A DNA stretch of 64,000 nucleotides from Streptomyces sp. NL15-2K (GCF_030551255.1 NZ_CP130630.1:1240001-1304000), one strand, 5' to 3'; counted from the first letter of the stretch, positions 44,390 through 54,133 are shown. Numbers and translations: made by a program. The notes: generated by a model from the sequence alone, not told the origin.

Positions 44390-45220
44390 TCACTGCTCGA
44401 CCGAAGTAATGCGGCGCCCCGTGATGCGCGTGGGCTGGATCGACACCCACATGTCGCGTTCTCCTCCTGGCCACGGCGTGGTGTGGGCGCGATCGACCAG
44501 CCTCTGCACCGCGTCGGGCTCGGCGACCACTCGCGCGAGCCCGACGACGAGCACGCTCCATCCCTGGCTCATGGCCTCTTCCACATGGTCGACATCAAAA
44601 GCGACCTGCGAATCCACGGCCGCCGCTGGGAGGGAGTCCGGTGCGGTCCGGAACACGATCTCATCGCCGATGACGTCGTAGTTCACCGGAACCACTGCCG
44701 GGCCGTCGGGTGTCGACACCGCGACGCGTCCCATACGGTGCGTGGCGAGCCGGGCGCGACATTCGTCGGAGCCCAGATCCCCCAGCTGAGGACGCAGGAG
44801 TGCCTGGCCCTGGCCGGGCGGCAGATCGATGCCGCCCCCACGCAGTGCGGTGACGCTGGTTCCCAGCGCGGCAGCCAAGCTGATGAGAGTCGCCATGGTC
44901 GTATCGGCCGGCTGTTCTTCGAGGTACGCGAGGTACTCCGGCGCCATTCCGGCGCGCCGGGCCGTCTCTGCCCGGGTCAGTCCCTGGCGTGTGCGTGCGG
45001 CAGCTACGCGCCGGCCGATGTCACCCGGATTGGGCCGCCTGCCAAATGAGGGCCCGCCCGGCTCGGCGTGCCTCGGCTCGTCAGACTCGTCCGTGCTCGG
45101 CTGCGCAGGCTCAGGGGCTCTTCCACGACCATGCTCGGTGTGGCGGATGTGTGCGTCGGGCCCGGGAAAGACGAGGGTCACCTCCTCCGTGTCGGACCAG
45201 GTTCTGCTGCCGCACGTCAT
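44390..45220 (-). CDS. XRE-family HTH fused to PNPOx-like domain
   Basis: This 276-residue protein has a disordered N-terminus, an XRE helix-turn-helix (about 68-125: IGRRVAAARTRQGLTRAETA, EYLAYLEEQP) and a C-terminal PNPOx split barrel (ECRARLATHRMGRVAVSTPD, AVVPVNYDVIGDEIVFRTAP, GWSVLVVGLARVVAEPDAVQ, TGRRIT). It may be a flavin- or F420-sensing regulator. It is the intact paralogue of the deleted gene at 41217. The start is uncertain: ATG 45220 overlaps an antisense AdhE remnant, and GTG 45178 is the alternative. Confidence 0.8.
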   Translation of the reverse strand: MTCGSRTWSDTEEVTLVFPGPDAHIRHTEHGRGRAPEPAQPSTDESDEPRHAEPGGPSFGRRPNPGDIGRRVAAARTRQGLTRAETARRAGMAPEYLAYLEEQPADTTMATLISLAAALGTSVTALRGGGIDLPPGQGQALLRPQLGDLGSDECRARLATHRMGRVAVSTPDGPAVVPVNYDVIGDEIVFRTAPDSLPAAAVDSQVAFDVDHVEEAMSQGWSVLVVGLARVVAEPDAVQRLVDRAHTTPWPGGERDMWVSIQPTRITGRRITSVEQ

Positions 45221-45581
45221 CCGCTACAACGGCACCGTCCCGACGAAGCTGACGGGTTGGCCAAGATACGAGAACTACCGGGCCCCCGAACGCTTCCAGG
45301 ACATCGCCCGCACCCTCGGCCTGCCCGCCGCCACGCCGACCGAGGGGGTGGAGTCGCTCGCCCGCGCGGTGGAGAGCCTCCGGGACGCGGTGGGCATCGA
45401 GCCGTCGTTCCAGGCCCTTGGCGTCAACGAGCGCACCTTCCTCGACGCGCTTCCCGAGCAGGCGCTCAACGCCTACGAGGACCAGTGCGCGCCCGCCAAC
45501 CCACGGATGCCGATGCTCGACGACATGCAGGAGATCATGCGAGCTGCCTACTTCGGGCCACTCGGCTCGCCTGGTGAGTGA
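45192..45581 (+). pseudogene. AdhE (acetaldehyde/alcohol dehydrogenase) C-terminal remnant
   Basis: About 125 codons ending at 45581 read LLPHVIRYNGTVPTKLTGWP, ERFQDIARTLGLPA, GVNERTFLDALPEQALNAYE and APANPRMPMLDDMQEIM. This is the tail of the iron-dependent alcohol dehydrogenase half of AdhE. The aldehyde dehydrogenase half and the iron site are missing. AdhE normally works with pyruvate formate-lyase to make ethanol, so its loss changes how the PFL pathway could be balanced. Confidence 0.75.
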
Positions 45582-45622
45582 GCCCCATTTCCAGAGCTGC
45601 ACGCCACTGTCGGATATCTGAA

Positions 45623-45638
45623 TTGCAAAATTTCGCAA
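45623..45638. promoter_or_regulatory. ArsR-type operator
   Basis: TTGCAAAATTTCGCAA is a 16-bp near-perfect palindrome and is unusually AT-rich for this genome. It lies about 110 bases upstream of the ArsR-family gene and is probably its own binding site. Confidence 0.55.
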
Positions 45639-45747
45639 GTACATAGATGCTGGGGCCACTGTGTCCGCTCCGCCGGTAGCCGTGGGCGCAGCGCCGTCGT
45701 GTTCACCCGATCGGGGCGGGTGGGTGAGTAAGGGAAGCCGAGGGGTC

Positions 45748-46089
45748 GTGTCCGTTCCGCTGTACCAGGCCAAGGCCGAGTTCTTCCGGATGCTGGGGCA
45801 TCCCGTCCGGATAAGGGTGCTGGAACTGCTGCAGGACGGTCCGAAGCCGGTGCGGAACCTTCTGGCGGAGATCGAGGTGGAGCCGTCCGGCCTGTCCCAG
45901 CAGCTGGCGGTGCTGCGCCGCTCCGGAATCGTGACCTCGCAGCGGGAGGGCTCGACGGTCGTCTACGCACTGGCCGGCGGAGATGTCGCCGACCTGATGC
46001 GGGCCGCGCGCCGGATCCTGACCGAGATGCTCGCGGGCCGGAACGAGCTGCTGGCCGAGCTGCGGGAAGCCGAGGTCGCCCCGCGATGA
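45748..46089 (+). CDS. ArsR-family winged-helix regulator
   Basis: This protein of about 113 residues has the ArsR fold: LYQAKAEFFRMLGHPVRIRV, PSGLSQQLAVLRRSGIVTSQ, REGSTVVYALAGG. It has no CxC metal site. It is followed with an ATGA overlap by a SulP transporter, an arrangement in which the regulator controls the transporter. GTG 45748 matches the length of the related regulator at 49660. GTG 45724 is also possible. Confidence 0.82.
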   Translation: MSVPLYQAKAEFFRMLGHPVRIRVLELLQDGPKPVRNLLAEIEVEPSGLSQQLAVLRRSGIVTSQREGSTVVYALAGGDVADLMRAARRILTEMLAGRNELLAELREAEVAPR

Positions 46090-47822
46090 CCTCGGGCATC
46101 AGCCGGGCCCTGTCCCGGATCAGCGCACTCCTGCCCGGCCGCGCGGATCTGGCGGAGATGCGCCGCGACCCGCGCCGGGATCTGCTCGCGGGCCTGACCG
46201 TGGCGATCGTGGCGCTGCCCCTCGCGCTCGGCTTCGGCGTCTCTTCCGGTCTGGGCGCAGAGGCCGGACTGGCGACCGCCGTGGTCGCCGGCGCCCTGGC
46301 CGCGCTGTTCGGCGGGTCCAATCTCCAGGTGTCCGGGCCCACCGGGGCCATGACCGTGGTGCTGGTTCCGATCGTCGGCGAGTACGGTCCGACCGGCGTG
46401 CTGACCGTCGGCCTGATGGCCGGCGTCATGCTCGTGGCGCTGGCCGCCCTGCGCGCCGGCAAGTACATGCAGTACGTGCCCGCGCCCGTGGTGGAGGGCT
46501 TCACGCTGGGCATCGCCTGCGTGATCGGACTGCAGCAGGTCCCGAACGCGCTCGGCGTGCCCAGGCCCGAGGGCGACCGCGTGCTGGTGGTGACCTGGCG
46601 GGCCGTCGAGGAATTCGCCAAGGACCCGAACTGGACGGCGGTCGGTTTCGCGGTCGCGGTGGCCGCGGTCATGCTGGTGGGCGCCCGCTGGCGGCCGGCC
46701 CTCCCGTTCTCCATCCTCGCGGTCGTCGCGGCCACGGTCGTGGCCCAGGTAGCGGGCCTGGACGCGGCGCAGCCGATCGGTGACCTTCCGTCCGGGCTGC
46801 CCGCGCCCACGCTCGGCTTCCTTGACATCGGTGCGCTCGGCACCCTGCTCGCCCCGGCCGTGGCCGTGGCAGCGCTCGCGGCCCTGGAGTCCCTGCTGTC
46901 CGCCTCGGTGGCGGACGGCATGACCGTGGGGCAGAAGCACGACCCTGATCGCGAGCTGTTCGGTCAGGGGCTGGCCAATATCGCGGCCCCGCTGTTCGGC
47001 GGGGTGCCCGCGACCGGTGCGATCGCCCGGACCGCGGTCAACGTCCGTACGGGCGCCGGCTCCCGGCTGGCCGCCCTGACTCATGCCGCGATCCTCGCCG
47101 TGATCGTCTTCGCCGCGGCGCCCATGGTCTCCAAGATCCCGCTCGCCGCCCTCGCCGGCGTGCTGCTGGCCACCGCGGTCCGCATGGTCGAGGTCGGCTC
47201 GCTCAGGGCGATGGCCAAGGCCACCCGCTCGGATGCGCTGATCCTCGTCCTCACCGCGGTCGCGACCCTGGCCCTGGACCTCGTGTACGCGGTGATCATC
47301 GGCCTGATCGTCGCGGGTGCCCTCGCCCTGCGCGCCGTGGCCAAGCAGGCCCGCTTCGACCAGGTCCCGCTCGATCGCGGCGACCACAGCGCCGAGGAAC
47401 ACGCCCTGCTCGCCGAGCACATCGTCGCCTACCGCATCGACGGGCCGCTGTTCTTCGCCGCCGCGCACCGCTTTCTGCTGGAGCTGACCGAGGTGGCCGA
47501 CGTACGGGTCGTCATCCTGCGCATGTCGCGAGTGTCGACCATGGACGCCACCGGCGCCCTCGTCCTCAAGGACGCCGTCGAGAAGCTGCGGAGGCGCGGC
47601 ATCCTCGTCCTGGCCTCCGGTATCCGCTCCAGCCAGCGCCAGGTCCTCGACTCCGTCGGCACCCTCGACCTGCTGTCCCATGAGGGCAAGGATCACGCCA
47701 CCACGCCCGAGGCGATCCGCGCAGCCCGCGGTCACCTGGAGACGGCCGGGGTCGTGCCCGCGATTCCCGTCCAGATGAGTGGACCGAAGCCCACCGAGAT
47801 CGGCGAGGAGGCGGTCCGATGA
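46086..47822 (+). CDS. SulP-family anion transporter with STAS domain
   Basis: This 578-residue membrane protein has about 10-12 hydrophobic segments. It starts with DLLAGLTVAIVALPLALGFG and contains NLQVSGPTGAMTVVL (the SLC26/SulP signature) and GGVPATGAIARTAVNVRTGA. A C-terminal STAS domain follows from about 455 (RIDGPLFFAAAHRF, VVILRMSRVSTMDATGALVL). Substrates in this family are sulfate, bicarbonate or C4-acids. It overlaps both neighbours by ATGA, in a cassette with PNPOx, anti-sigma and STAS genes. Confidence 0.92.
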   Translation: MTSGISRALSRISALLPGRADLAEMRRDPRRDLLAGLTVAIVALPLALGFGVSSGLGAEAGLATAVVAGALAALFGGSNLQVSGPTGAMTVVLVPIVGEYGPTGVLTVGLMAGVMLVALAALRAGKYMQYVPAPVVEGFTLGIACVIGLQQVPNALGVPRPEGDRVLVVTWRAVEEFAKDPNWTAVGFAVAVAAVMLVGARWRPALPFSILAVVAATVVAQVAGLDAAQPIGDLPSGLPAPTLGFLDIGALGTLLAPAVAVAALAALESLLSASVADGMTVGQKHDPDRELFGQGLANIAAPLFGGVPATGAIARTAVNVRTGAGSRLAALTHAAILAVIVFAAAPMVSKIPLAALAGVLLATAVRMVEVGSLRAMAKATRSDALILVLTAVATLALDLVYAVIIGLIVAGALALRAVAKQARFDQVPLDRGDHSAEEHALLAEHIVAYRIDGPLFFAAAHRFLLELTEVADVRVVILRMSRVSTMDATGALVLKDAVEKLRRRGILVLASGIRSSQRQVLDSVGTLDLLSHEGKDHATTPEAIRAARGHLETAGVVPAIPVQMSGPKPTEIGEEAVR

Positions 47823-48229
47823 GCACGACGCCCGCAGCCTTGCGCATGATCGAGGTCTCCGGCGCGGAGGCGCTGTGGCTGCTGGAAGGGTCGGCGCTGG
47901 GCCGGTTGGTGCTTGTGCAGCGGGAGCAGGCCGTCGTGCGGCCCGCCCGGCATGTGTGGCGGTACGGCAGGCTGATCGTCCGAACCCCGGTGCAGGCCGT
48001 CGCGGTCCCGGCGACGGTGACCTATCACGTGGACGAGGTCCGCGCCGCGACCGGCACCGGCTGGACGGTCACCGCGGCCGGGTCCGCCGAGGTGATCACC
48101 GACGCGGACGAGGCGGCGCACCATCGCCGCACGCCGGCCGGTTGGACGCACGGCCCGCACGACACCGTATTGAGCATCCGGCCACAGACCGTCAGCGGGT
48201 TCCGTCTCGCCCAGGGCACGGAGCGATGA
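47819..48229 (+). CDS. PNPOx-like protein in the SulP cassette
   Basis: This 136-residue split-barrel protein reads SGAEALWLLEGSALGRLVLV, ARHVWRYGRLIVRTP, GTGWTVTAAGSAEVITDADE and SIRPQTVSGFRLA. It is shorter in the PNPOx core than the copy at 40662, with two conserved strands altered (VVRPARH for LPVNF), so flavin binding may be lost. It overlaps the SulP stop and the next start by four bases each. Confidence 0.75.
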   Translation: MSTTPAALRMIEVSGAEALWLLEGSALGRLVLVQREQAVVRPARHVWRYGRLIVRTPVQAVAVPATVTYHVDEVRAATGTGWTVTAAGSAEVITDADEAAHHRRTPAGWTHGPHDTVLSIRPQTVSGFRLAQGTER

Positions 48230-48663
48230 TGTCCACGCAGCCCACGCAATTGGCAGCGCTGCCTTACCGGCACGTGCTTACTCTGCCCGCCGAGCCGTCC
48301 GCTGTCCGCCTCGCCCGCGAGACCGCCGAACAGGCGCTGGTCGAGTGGGGTGTTGGCCTGCGCCATCCCACGGTGGACCCGGCGCTGCTGATCCTCGGCG
48401 AGTTGGTCACCAACAGCGTCCGGCACGCCGCCGTCCGCTCCCCGCAGGTCACCGTCATATACGCGGCAGGCAGGGACTGCCTCGCCTTCGCCGTCCACGA
48501 CCGCCATCCGTACCAGCCGCGGCTGTACGCGTCGGCCGGCGGAACGGGAGCCGGCGGTCTCGGGACCGTCATGGAGCTCACCCTCGGCCTAGGTGGAACT
48601 GCCGTCGTCCGGGCCGACGCCGACGGCGGTGGTAAGAGCATCTGGATCACCCTGCCCCTGTGA
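48226..48663 (+). CDS. RsbW-like ATP-binding (anti-sigma factor type) protein
   Basis: This 145-residue single-domain HATPase_c protein has LILGELVTNSVRHA (N box), VHDRHPYQPRLY (G1), GTGAGGLGTVMELTLG and KSIWITLPL. Streptomyces have many such anti-sigma kinases. The gene directly after it encodes a STAS protein, the usual antagonist, so the two probably form a partner switch. Confidence 0.82.
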   Translation: MMSTQPTQLAALPYRHVLTLPAEPSAVRLARETAEQALVEWGVGLRHPTVDPALLILGELVTNSVRHAAVRSPQVTVIYAAGRDCLAFAVHDRHPYQPRLYASAGGTGAGGLGTVMELTLGLGGTAVVRADADGGGKSIWITLPL

Positions 48664-48692
48664 CGGGCAGCTCGGGCAAGGAGTTCACTGTC

Positions 48693-49088
48693 ATGACCAT
48701 CGAGTGGCGTTACACCATCGAGCGTGGCTTCGGCGTCCTCTCCGTCGCCGGATACCTCGGCCCGGAGGCCGTGCGCCGCTTCAGCGGGGCAGTCGGCTGG
48801 GTCGTCGCGCGCGGCAGCGGACCGGTCATCGTCGACCTGACCGAGCTGCGCGGCTGGTCGGCCGAGGGCCAACTGGCCATCACCGAGGCCGCCCGCCACC
48901 TGGCCAGCAGCGGTCGGCGGCTGGAACTCGCAGCGATCCCCGCCGACGGCCCCCTGGTGCCGGCAGGCAACTGCCCGGACATCCCGGTCCACAGCGACCT
49001 GGTGGCAGCCCTCGCCGCCCACACCCGGCCTGTGTCAGCCGCCGAGGAGCCGCAGCAGGCATGGCGTACCGACGGCTGGCCTTCCTGA
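48693..49088 (+). CDS. STAS-domain protein (anti-anti-sigma type)
   Basis: This 131-residue protein starts at ATG 48693 behind AAGGAG. The STAS fold is visible in GFGVLSVAGYLGPEAVRRFS, GPVIVDLTELRGWSAEGQLA and AARHLASSGRRLELAA. The position of the usual phosphorylatable serine is WSAEG. It is the likely partner of the RsbW-like kinase 30 bases upstream. Confidence 0.75.
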   Translation: MTIEWRYTIERGFGVLSVAGYLGPEAVRRFSGAVGWVVARGSGPVIVDLTELRGWSAEGQLAITEAARHLASSGRRLELAAIPADGPLVPAGNCPDIPVHSDLVAALAAHTRPVSAAEEPQQAWRTDGWPS

Positions 49089-49127
49089 CGGACGTATCGA
49101 GCAACCCACGACTGAAAGACATCTGTG

Positions 49128-49478
49128 ATGAGTGAAACCCTTCCTCCTTGCCCCGAGTGTTCCGGTGAGTACACGTACGTGATGGGCGCGCTGCTGGTCT
49201 GCCCGGAGTGCGGGCACGAGTGGTCGCCAGGTGTGGAACCGGCGAGCGACACCGAAGGCAAGGTGGTCAAGGACGCGGTCGGCAATGTCCTGGCCGACGG
49301 CGACACCGTGACGGTGATCAAGAGCCTGAAGGTCAAGGGCAGCCCGACCGGAATCAAGGCGGGCACCAAGGTCCGCAGCATTCGCCTCGTCGACGGGGTG
49401 GACGGCCACGACATCGACTGCAAGGTCGACGGGTTCGGCGCGATGCAGCTGAAGTCCAGGGTGGTCAAGAAGGTCTGA
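49128..49478 (+). CDS. PhnA/YjdM-family zinc-ribbon protein
   Basis: This 116-residue protein has an N-terminal CPEC...CPEC zinc ribbon (PPCPECSGEYTYVMGALLVC) and a C-terminal SH3-like PhnA domain (VKDAVGNVLADGDTVTVIKS, LKVKG, GTKVRSIRLVDG). Despite the name, a role in phosphonate use is not established for the family. Confidence 0.9.
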   Translation: MSETLPPCPECSGEYTYVMGALLVCPECGHEWSPGVEPASDTEGKVVKDAVGNVLADGDTVTVIKSLKVKGSPTGIKAGTKVRSIRLVDGVDGHDIDCKVDGFGAMQLKSRVVKKV

Positions 49479-49659
49479 CCGGCTCAGCGGGGGTCTGTCT
49501 CCCGTTCGGCGCGAGTCACCACCGTGCCGAAGGCAGTCCGAGTTCGGCCGTCCCGGAGCCGCGCGCGAGGATGGTCCGCATGTTGCTGACGAGGTGGACG
49601 CGATGCTCCGGGGTCCGGCCGACGGGGCCGCGCTGTTGTGCCCGGGAGGGGACGGCACT

Positions 49660-50010
49660 ATGAGTACGCCGCTGTACCAACTGAAGGCCGAGTTCTTCAA
49701 GACGCTCGGGCACCCGGCCCGCATCCGCGTGCTGGAGCTGCTGAGCGAGCGGGAGCACGCGGTCGCGGAGATGCTGCCCGAGGTCGGCATCGAGCCGGCG
49801 CATCTGTCCCAGCAACTGGCCGTGCTGCGCCGAGCCAACCTGGTCGTGAACCGCAAGGAGGGCTCGCACGTGTACTACTCCCTCACCAGCCCGCACGTCG
49901 CCGAGCTGCTCCGGGTCGCCCGCACCATCCTGTCCGGCGTCCTGGCCGGGCAGGCCGAGCTGCTGGCCGACTTGGAGGCCGCGCAGGGGGAGGCGAAACC
50001 GCCGTCATAG
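49660..50010 (+). CDS. ArsR-family winged-helix regulator (second copy)
   Basis: This 116-residue protein starts at ATG 49660 behind GGGAGGGG. LYQLKAEFFKTLGHPARIRV and PAHLSQQLAVLRRANLVVNR are close to the ArsR protein at 45748, so the two are paralogues about 4 kb apart. It has no cysteine-based metal site. No transporter follows; it is convergent with pflA. Confidence 0.82.
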   Translation: MSTPLYQLKAEFFKTLGHPARIRVLELLSEREHAVAEMLPEVGIEPAHLSQQLAVLRRANLVVNRKEGSHVYYSLTSPHVAELLRVARTILSGVLAGQAELLADLEAAQGEAKPPS

Positions 50011-50048
50011 CGAGAGCTCTCCGCCGCGTGCTGAGCACGGGCACACCA

Positions 50049-50795
50049 TCACAGTGCCCGCAGGCCGTGCTCCCGGAACTGCTCGCGGACGCGCTCCGTC
50101 AGGTCCGGATCGGGGGTCGGGGTGTCGCGCAGCGGGAAGGGGATGCCGAGCGCGTCGTACTTGTGGGCGCCGAGCTTGTGGAACGGCAGAACGTCCACGC
50201 GGTCGACGTTGCCGAGTCCGGCGAGGAACGCGCCGAGGCTGTCGACGGCTGCCGGGTCGTCGGTCCAGCCGGGCACGAGGACGTAGCGGATCCACATCGG
50301 GACGCCGATCCGGTCCAGGCGGGTGGCGAAGTTGAGGGTCGGGGAGAGTTCGCCTCCGGTCAACTTCCGGTAGATGCGGACATCGAAGGACTTGATGTCC
50401 AGCAGGACCAGGTCGGTGTCGGCGAGAAGCTCGTCGGTGGCGCGGGCGCCGAGGAAGCCGGAGGTGTCGAGGGCGGTGTGCAGGCCGGCCTCCTTGCAGC
50501 GGCGCAGCACCTCGCCGGTGAAGGCGGACTGGAGCAGCGGCTCGCCGCCCGTGATGGTCACCCCGCCACCGGCCGTGGTGAGGAAGGCCCGGTACTCGTC
50601 GATCTCGGTCATGACCTCGTCCACCGTGGCCTGCTTGCCGTCGCGCATGTGCCAGGTGTCCGGGTTGGCGCAGTACAGGCAGCGCAGCGGGCAGCCGCTG
50701 ACGAAGAGGACGAACCGGGTCCCGGGACCGTCCACTCCCGTGGACAGGTCCCAGGAGTGGATCCGGCCCGTCACCGGTTCGGTCGTGGTGTTCAC
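50049..50795 (-). CDS. pflA: Pyruvate formate-lyase activating enzyme (radical SAM)
   Basis: This 248-residue enzyme installs the glycyl radical on PFL. The [4Fe-4S] cysteines are C35, C39 and C42 in [11 protein letters not shown]. The SAM-binding GGG motif is [17 protein letters not shown] 50795 overlaps the pflB stop as GTGA, so the two are translated together. Confidence 0.95.
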   Translation of the reverse strand: MNTTTEPVTGRIHSWDLSTGVDGPGTRFVLFVSGCPLRCLYCANPDTWHMRDGKQATVDEVMTEIDEYRAFLTTAGGGVTITGGEPLLQSAFTGEVLRRCKEAGLHTALDTSGFLGARATDELLADTDLVLLDIKSFDVRIYRKLTGGELSPTLNFATRLDRIGVPMWIRYVLVPGWTDDPAAVDSLGAFLAGLGNVDRVDVLPFHKLGAHKYDALGIPFPLRDTPTPDPDLTERVREQFREHGLRAL

Positions 50796-53050
50796 AGCGA
50801 TCCGTGGAAGGTGCGGCTGATCACGTCAAGCTGCTGCTCGCGGGTCAGGCGGACGAAGTTGACGGCGTATCCGGAAACCCTGATCGTCAGCTCCGGGTGC
50901 TTCTGCGGGTGTTCCATGGCGTCCTCCAGGGTCGCCCGGTCCAGGACGTTGACGTTCATGTGGAAGCCGCCCGAGGCCATGTAGGCGTCGAGGATGCCGA
51001 CCAGGTGGCCCGGCCGCTCGTCCGGGTTGTGCCCCAGTCCCTCGGGGGTGATCGTCGTGGTCAGCGAGATGCCGTCCCGGGCCTCCTCGTACGGCAGTTT
51101 CGCCACCGAGAGGGCGGAGGCGGCCACGCCGTGGCGGTCGCGGCCGTTCATCGGGTTGGCGCCGGGCGCGAAGGGCTCCCCGGCACGGCGGCCGTCGGGG
51201 GTGTTGCCGGTGTGCTTGCCGTACACCACGTTGGAGGTGATGGTCAGCACCGACTGGGTGTGCTCGGCATTGCGGTAGGTGGGGTGGCGGCGAACCTTGG
51301 TCATGAAGGACTTCAAGAGGTCGACGGCGATGGAGTCGACCCGGTCGTCGTTGTTGCCGTACGCCGGGAACTCCCCCTCGGTCCCGTAGTCGACGGCCAG
51401 CCCGTTCCCGTCCCGGATCACCTTCACGCGGGCGTGCTTGACGGCGGAGAGGCTGTCGGCGGCCACCGACAGGCCGGCGATCCCGCAGGCCATGTAGCGG
51501 TACACCGGGTGGTTGTGCAACGCCATCTCGATGCGCTCGTAGGCGTACTTGTCGTGCATGTAGTGGATGACGTTGAGCGTGTTGACGTACGTGGCCGCCA
51601 GCCAGTCCAGCATGCGGTCGTACGCGGCCGACAGCTCCCCGTACTCCAGGTACTCGCCGGTCAGGGCGGGCGCCTCGGGCGCGATCTGTTCGCCGGTCAT
51701 CTCGTCCCGGCCGCCGTTGATCGCGTACAGCAGCGCCTTGGCGAGGTTGACGCGGGCGCCGAAGAACTGCATCTGCCGGCCCACCGTCATCGCGGAGACG
51801 CAGCAGGCGATCGCGGTGTCGTCGCCGGTGCGCGGGCGCAGCAGGTCGTCGGACTCGTACTGCACGGCGCTGGTGTCGATCGACACGCGGGCGCAGAACT
51901 CCTTGAACCCGGACGGCAGTTGGGGTGACCACAGCACGGTCAGGTTGGGCTCCGGGGCCGGGCCGAGGTTGTACAGCGTCTGCAGGAAGCGGAAGGAGGT
52001 TCGGGTGACCAGTGTGCGCCCGTCGCCGCCGATGCCGCCGATGGACTCCGTCACCCAGGTCGGGTCGCCGGAGAACAGCGCGTCGTACTCCGGGGTGCGC
52101 AGGAACCGTACGATCCGCAGCTTGATCACGAAGTCGTCGATCAGCTCCTGGGCGCGCGTCTCGTCGAGGGTGCCCTCGTCCAGGTCGCGCTGGAGGTAGA
52201 CGTCCAGGAAGGTGGAGGTGCGGCCGAGCGACATCGCGGCGCCGTTCTGCTCCTTCACGGCGGCCAGGAAGCCGAGGTAGAGCCACTGCACGGCCTCGTG
52301 GGCGGTGGCGGCGGGGCGGGAGACGTCGCAGCCGTACCAGGCCGCCATCTCCGCCAGTTCACCCAGCGCCCGTATCTGCTCGGCCAGTTCCTCGCGGTCG
52401 CGGATGACGTCCGGGCTGGAGAGCCGCGCGTCCAGCACAGCACGCTCGGCCTGCTTGGACTCGATCAGCCGGTCGGTGCCGTACAGCGCGACGCGCCGGT
52501 AGTCGCCGATGATCCGGCCACGGCCGTACGCGTCGGGCAAGCCGGTGATGATGCCCGCCTTGCGGGCGGCGCGCATCTCAGGGGTGTAGGCGTCGAAGAC
52601 GCCGTCGTTGTGGGTCTTGCGGTAGGTGCCGAAGACGCGTGTCACGAAGGGGTCGGCCTTGTAGCCGTACGCCTCCAGACTGTTCTCGACCATCCGCAGC
52701 CCGCCGTTGGGCATGATGGCCCGCCGCAGCGGGGCATCGGTCTGCAGGCCCACGATCAGCTCCCGGTCGCGGTCGATGAAGCCCGGCCGGTGCGAGGTGA
52801 TGGTGGACGGAGTGCCCGGGTCTACGTCGAAGATCCCCTTGAGCCGCTCGTCGGGGAAGTGCGCGCTGACCTTGCGCCAGACCGTGAGGGTGCGCTCGGT
52901 CGGACCGGCCAGGAACGCCGAGTCGCCCTCGTACGGCGTGTAGTTGGCCTGGATGAAGTCGCGTACGTCGATGCGGTCGCGCCAGCGTGTCCCGGCGAAG
53001 CCTCGCCATGCCTCGGCCCTTCGGCTGCCAACTGTCACCGTCGTGGTCAT
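50792..53050 (-). CDS. pflB: Pyruvate formate-lyase (formate acetyltransferase)
   Basis: This 752-residue glycyl radical enzyme converts pyruvate and CoA to acetyl-CoA and formate. The catalytic pair C416-C417 lies in AIACCVSAM, and the radical glycine is G727 in RVSGYAV. The start is taken at ATG 53050 ([19 protein letters not shown]); 14 extra in-frame codons upstream lack support. PFL is destroyed by oxygen, so it can act only under strict hypoxia. A perfect GGGCCGnnCGGCCC box lies 122 bases upstream. Confidence 0.96.
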   Translation of the reverse strand: MTTTVTVGSRRAEAWRGFAGTRWRDRIDVRDFIQANYTPYEGDSAFLAGPTERTLTVWRKVSAHFPDERLKGIFDVDPGTPSTITSHRPGFIDRDRELIVGLQTDAPLRRAIMPNGGLRMVENSLEAYGYKADPFVTRVFGTYRKTHNDGVFDAYTPEMRAARKAGIITGLPDAYGRGRIIGDYRRVALYGTDRLIESKQAERAVLDARLSSPDVIRDREELAEQIRALGELAEMAAWYGCDVSRPAATAHEAVQWLYLGFLAAVKEQNGAAMSLGRTSTFLDVYLQRDLDEGTLDETRAQELIDDFVIKLRIVRFLRTPEYDALFSGDPTWVTESIGGIGGDGRTLVTRTSFRFLQTLYNLGPAPEPNLTVLWSPQLPSGFKEFCARVSIDTSAVQYESDDLLRPRTGDDTAIACCVSAMTVGRQMQFFGARVNLAKALLYAINGGRDEMTGEQIAPEAPALTGEYLEYGELSAAYDRMLDWLAATYVNTLNVIHYMHDKYAYERIEMALHNHPVYRYMACGIAGLSVAADSLSAVKHARVKVIRDGNGLAVDYGTEGEFPAYGNNDDRVDSIAVDLLKSFMTKVRRHPTYRNAEHTQSVLTITSNVVYGKHTGNTPDGRRAGEPFAPGANPMNGRDRHGVAASALSVAKLPYEEARDGISLTTTITPEGLGHNPDERPGHLVGILDAYMASGGFHMNVNVLDRATLEDAMEHPQKHPELTIRVSGYAVNFVRLTREQQLDVISRTFHGSL

Positions 53051-53171
53051 CGCCGGATGTCCTCTCCCTGGTCGCATTCGTTCGTTTCTCACTGCCGATA
53101 CTTGTCTTCCGCCGTGCTTGCGGGCAGTGCCGGACAGGCCTGTGAACGGTGCCGTCCGTCCCCGGGCCGTA

Positions 53172-53185
53172 GGGCCGTTCGGCCC
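53172..53185. promoter_or_regulatory. Perfect GGGCCGnnCGGCCC box upstream of pflB
   Basis: GGGCCGTTCGGCCC has perfect 6-bp arms and lies between the carbamate kinase stop and the pflB start, 122 bases from the latter. It is identical to the box upstream of the flavohaemoglobin gene. Confidence 0.6.
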
Positions 53186-53206
53186 ACCGGCCCGCCCTGA
53201 CGGACC

Positions 53207-54130
53207 TCAGCCGAGGGACAGCTCGGGGCGGACCAGCGTCCCCGACCTGCCGTGGAGGATCTCGTACGCCGCGTCCAGGCAACCGATCGCGGCCAGGCCT
53301 CCGGTACGTTCCACGAACCGGGCCGCGGCCTCCGTCTTGGGGCCCATCGAGCCGTCGGGGAAGTCGCCGCGGCGCAGGGCGTCCGGGGTGGCGTCCAGGA
53401 CGGGGTGCTGGTGAGGGGTGCCGTAGTCGGTGTAGACGTTCGGCACGTCGGTGAGGATGAGCAGGAAGTCGGCCTTGAGTTCCTCGGCGAGCAGGGCCGC
53501 GGTGAGGTCCTTGTCGACGACCGCCTCGACACCGGTCAACGCGCCGGTGTCTGTGTCCGCGGTGACGGGCACGCCTCCGCCGCCGGCGCAGATGACCAGC
53601 GCGCCGCAGGTGAGCAGGTCGTGGATGGTCTCGGTCTCGACGATCCCCTGGGGCGCCGGTGAGGCAACGACCTGGCGCCATCCGGTGGCGTCCTTGGCGA
53701 TGTGCCAGCCGCTCCTTCGAGCCAGGGAGCGGGCGACGTCCCGGGGGTACACCGGGCCGACGCGCTTCGTGGGCCGCGTGAAGGCCGGATCGTCGGCCCG
53801 TACCAGGGTGTGGGTGACCAGTGCGGCGATCTTGCGGCCGGGCAGCGTGTCGTACAGGGCCCGGACCAGCAGCGATCCGATGAGGCCCGCGGTCTGGGCA
53901 CCCAGCAGGTCCAGAGGACAGGGGGCGGTCAGGACCGGGTCGGCCGCGCTCTCCATGGCGAGCAGTCCGATCTGCGGCTCGTTGCCATGGGTGATGACGA
54001 CCTCGTGTTCCAGGGTGAGGCCGGCGACGGCGGTGGCCACCCGGTCGATGTTCGCCTGCTGCACGGCAGCGTCGGGGCGATCACCCCGGCGCAGCAGGGC
54101 GTTGCCGCCGAGGGCTATGACGATACGCAC
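53207..54130 (-). CDS. arcC: Carbamate kinase
   Basis: This 307-residue amino-acid-kinase-fold enzyme makes ATP from carbamoyl phosphate. It reads MRIVIALGGNALLRRGDRPD, VVITHGNEPQIGLLAMES, VICAGGGGVPVTAD, EAVVDKDLTAALLAEEL and GSMGPKTEAAARFVERTGG, all family motifs. GTG 54130 follows GGAGG, located within the tail of an ornithine carbamoyltransferase remnant. In the arginine deiminase pathway these two enzymes are consecutive, so this was once an arc operon. Confidence 0.95.
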   Translation of the reverse strand: MRIVIALGGNALLRRGDRPDAAVQQANIDRVATAVAGLTLEHEVVITHGNEPQIGLLAMESAADPVLTAPCPLDLLGAQTAGLIGSLLVRALYDTLPGRKIAALVTHTLVRADDPAFTRPTKRVGPVYPRDVARSLARRSGWHIAKDATGWRQVVASPAPQGIVETETIHDLLTCGALVICAGGGGVPVTADTDTGALTGVEAVVDKDLTAALLAEELKADFLLILTDVPNVYTDYGTPHQHPVLDATPDALRRGDFPDGSMGPKTEAAARFVERTGGLAAIGCLDAAYEILHGRSGTLVRPELSLG

Positions 54131-54133
54131 GGT

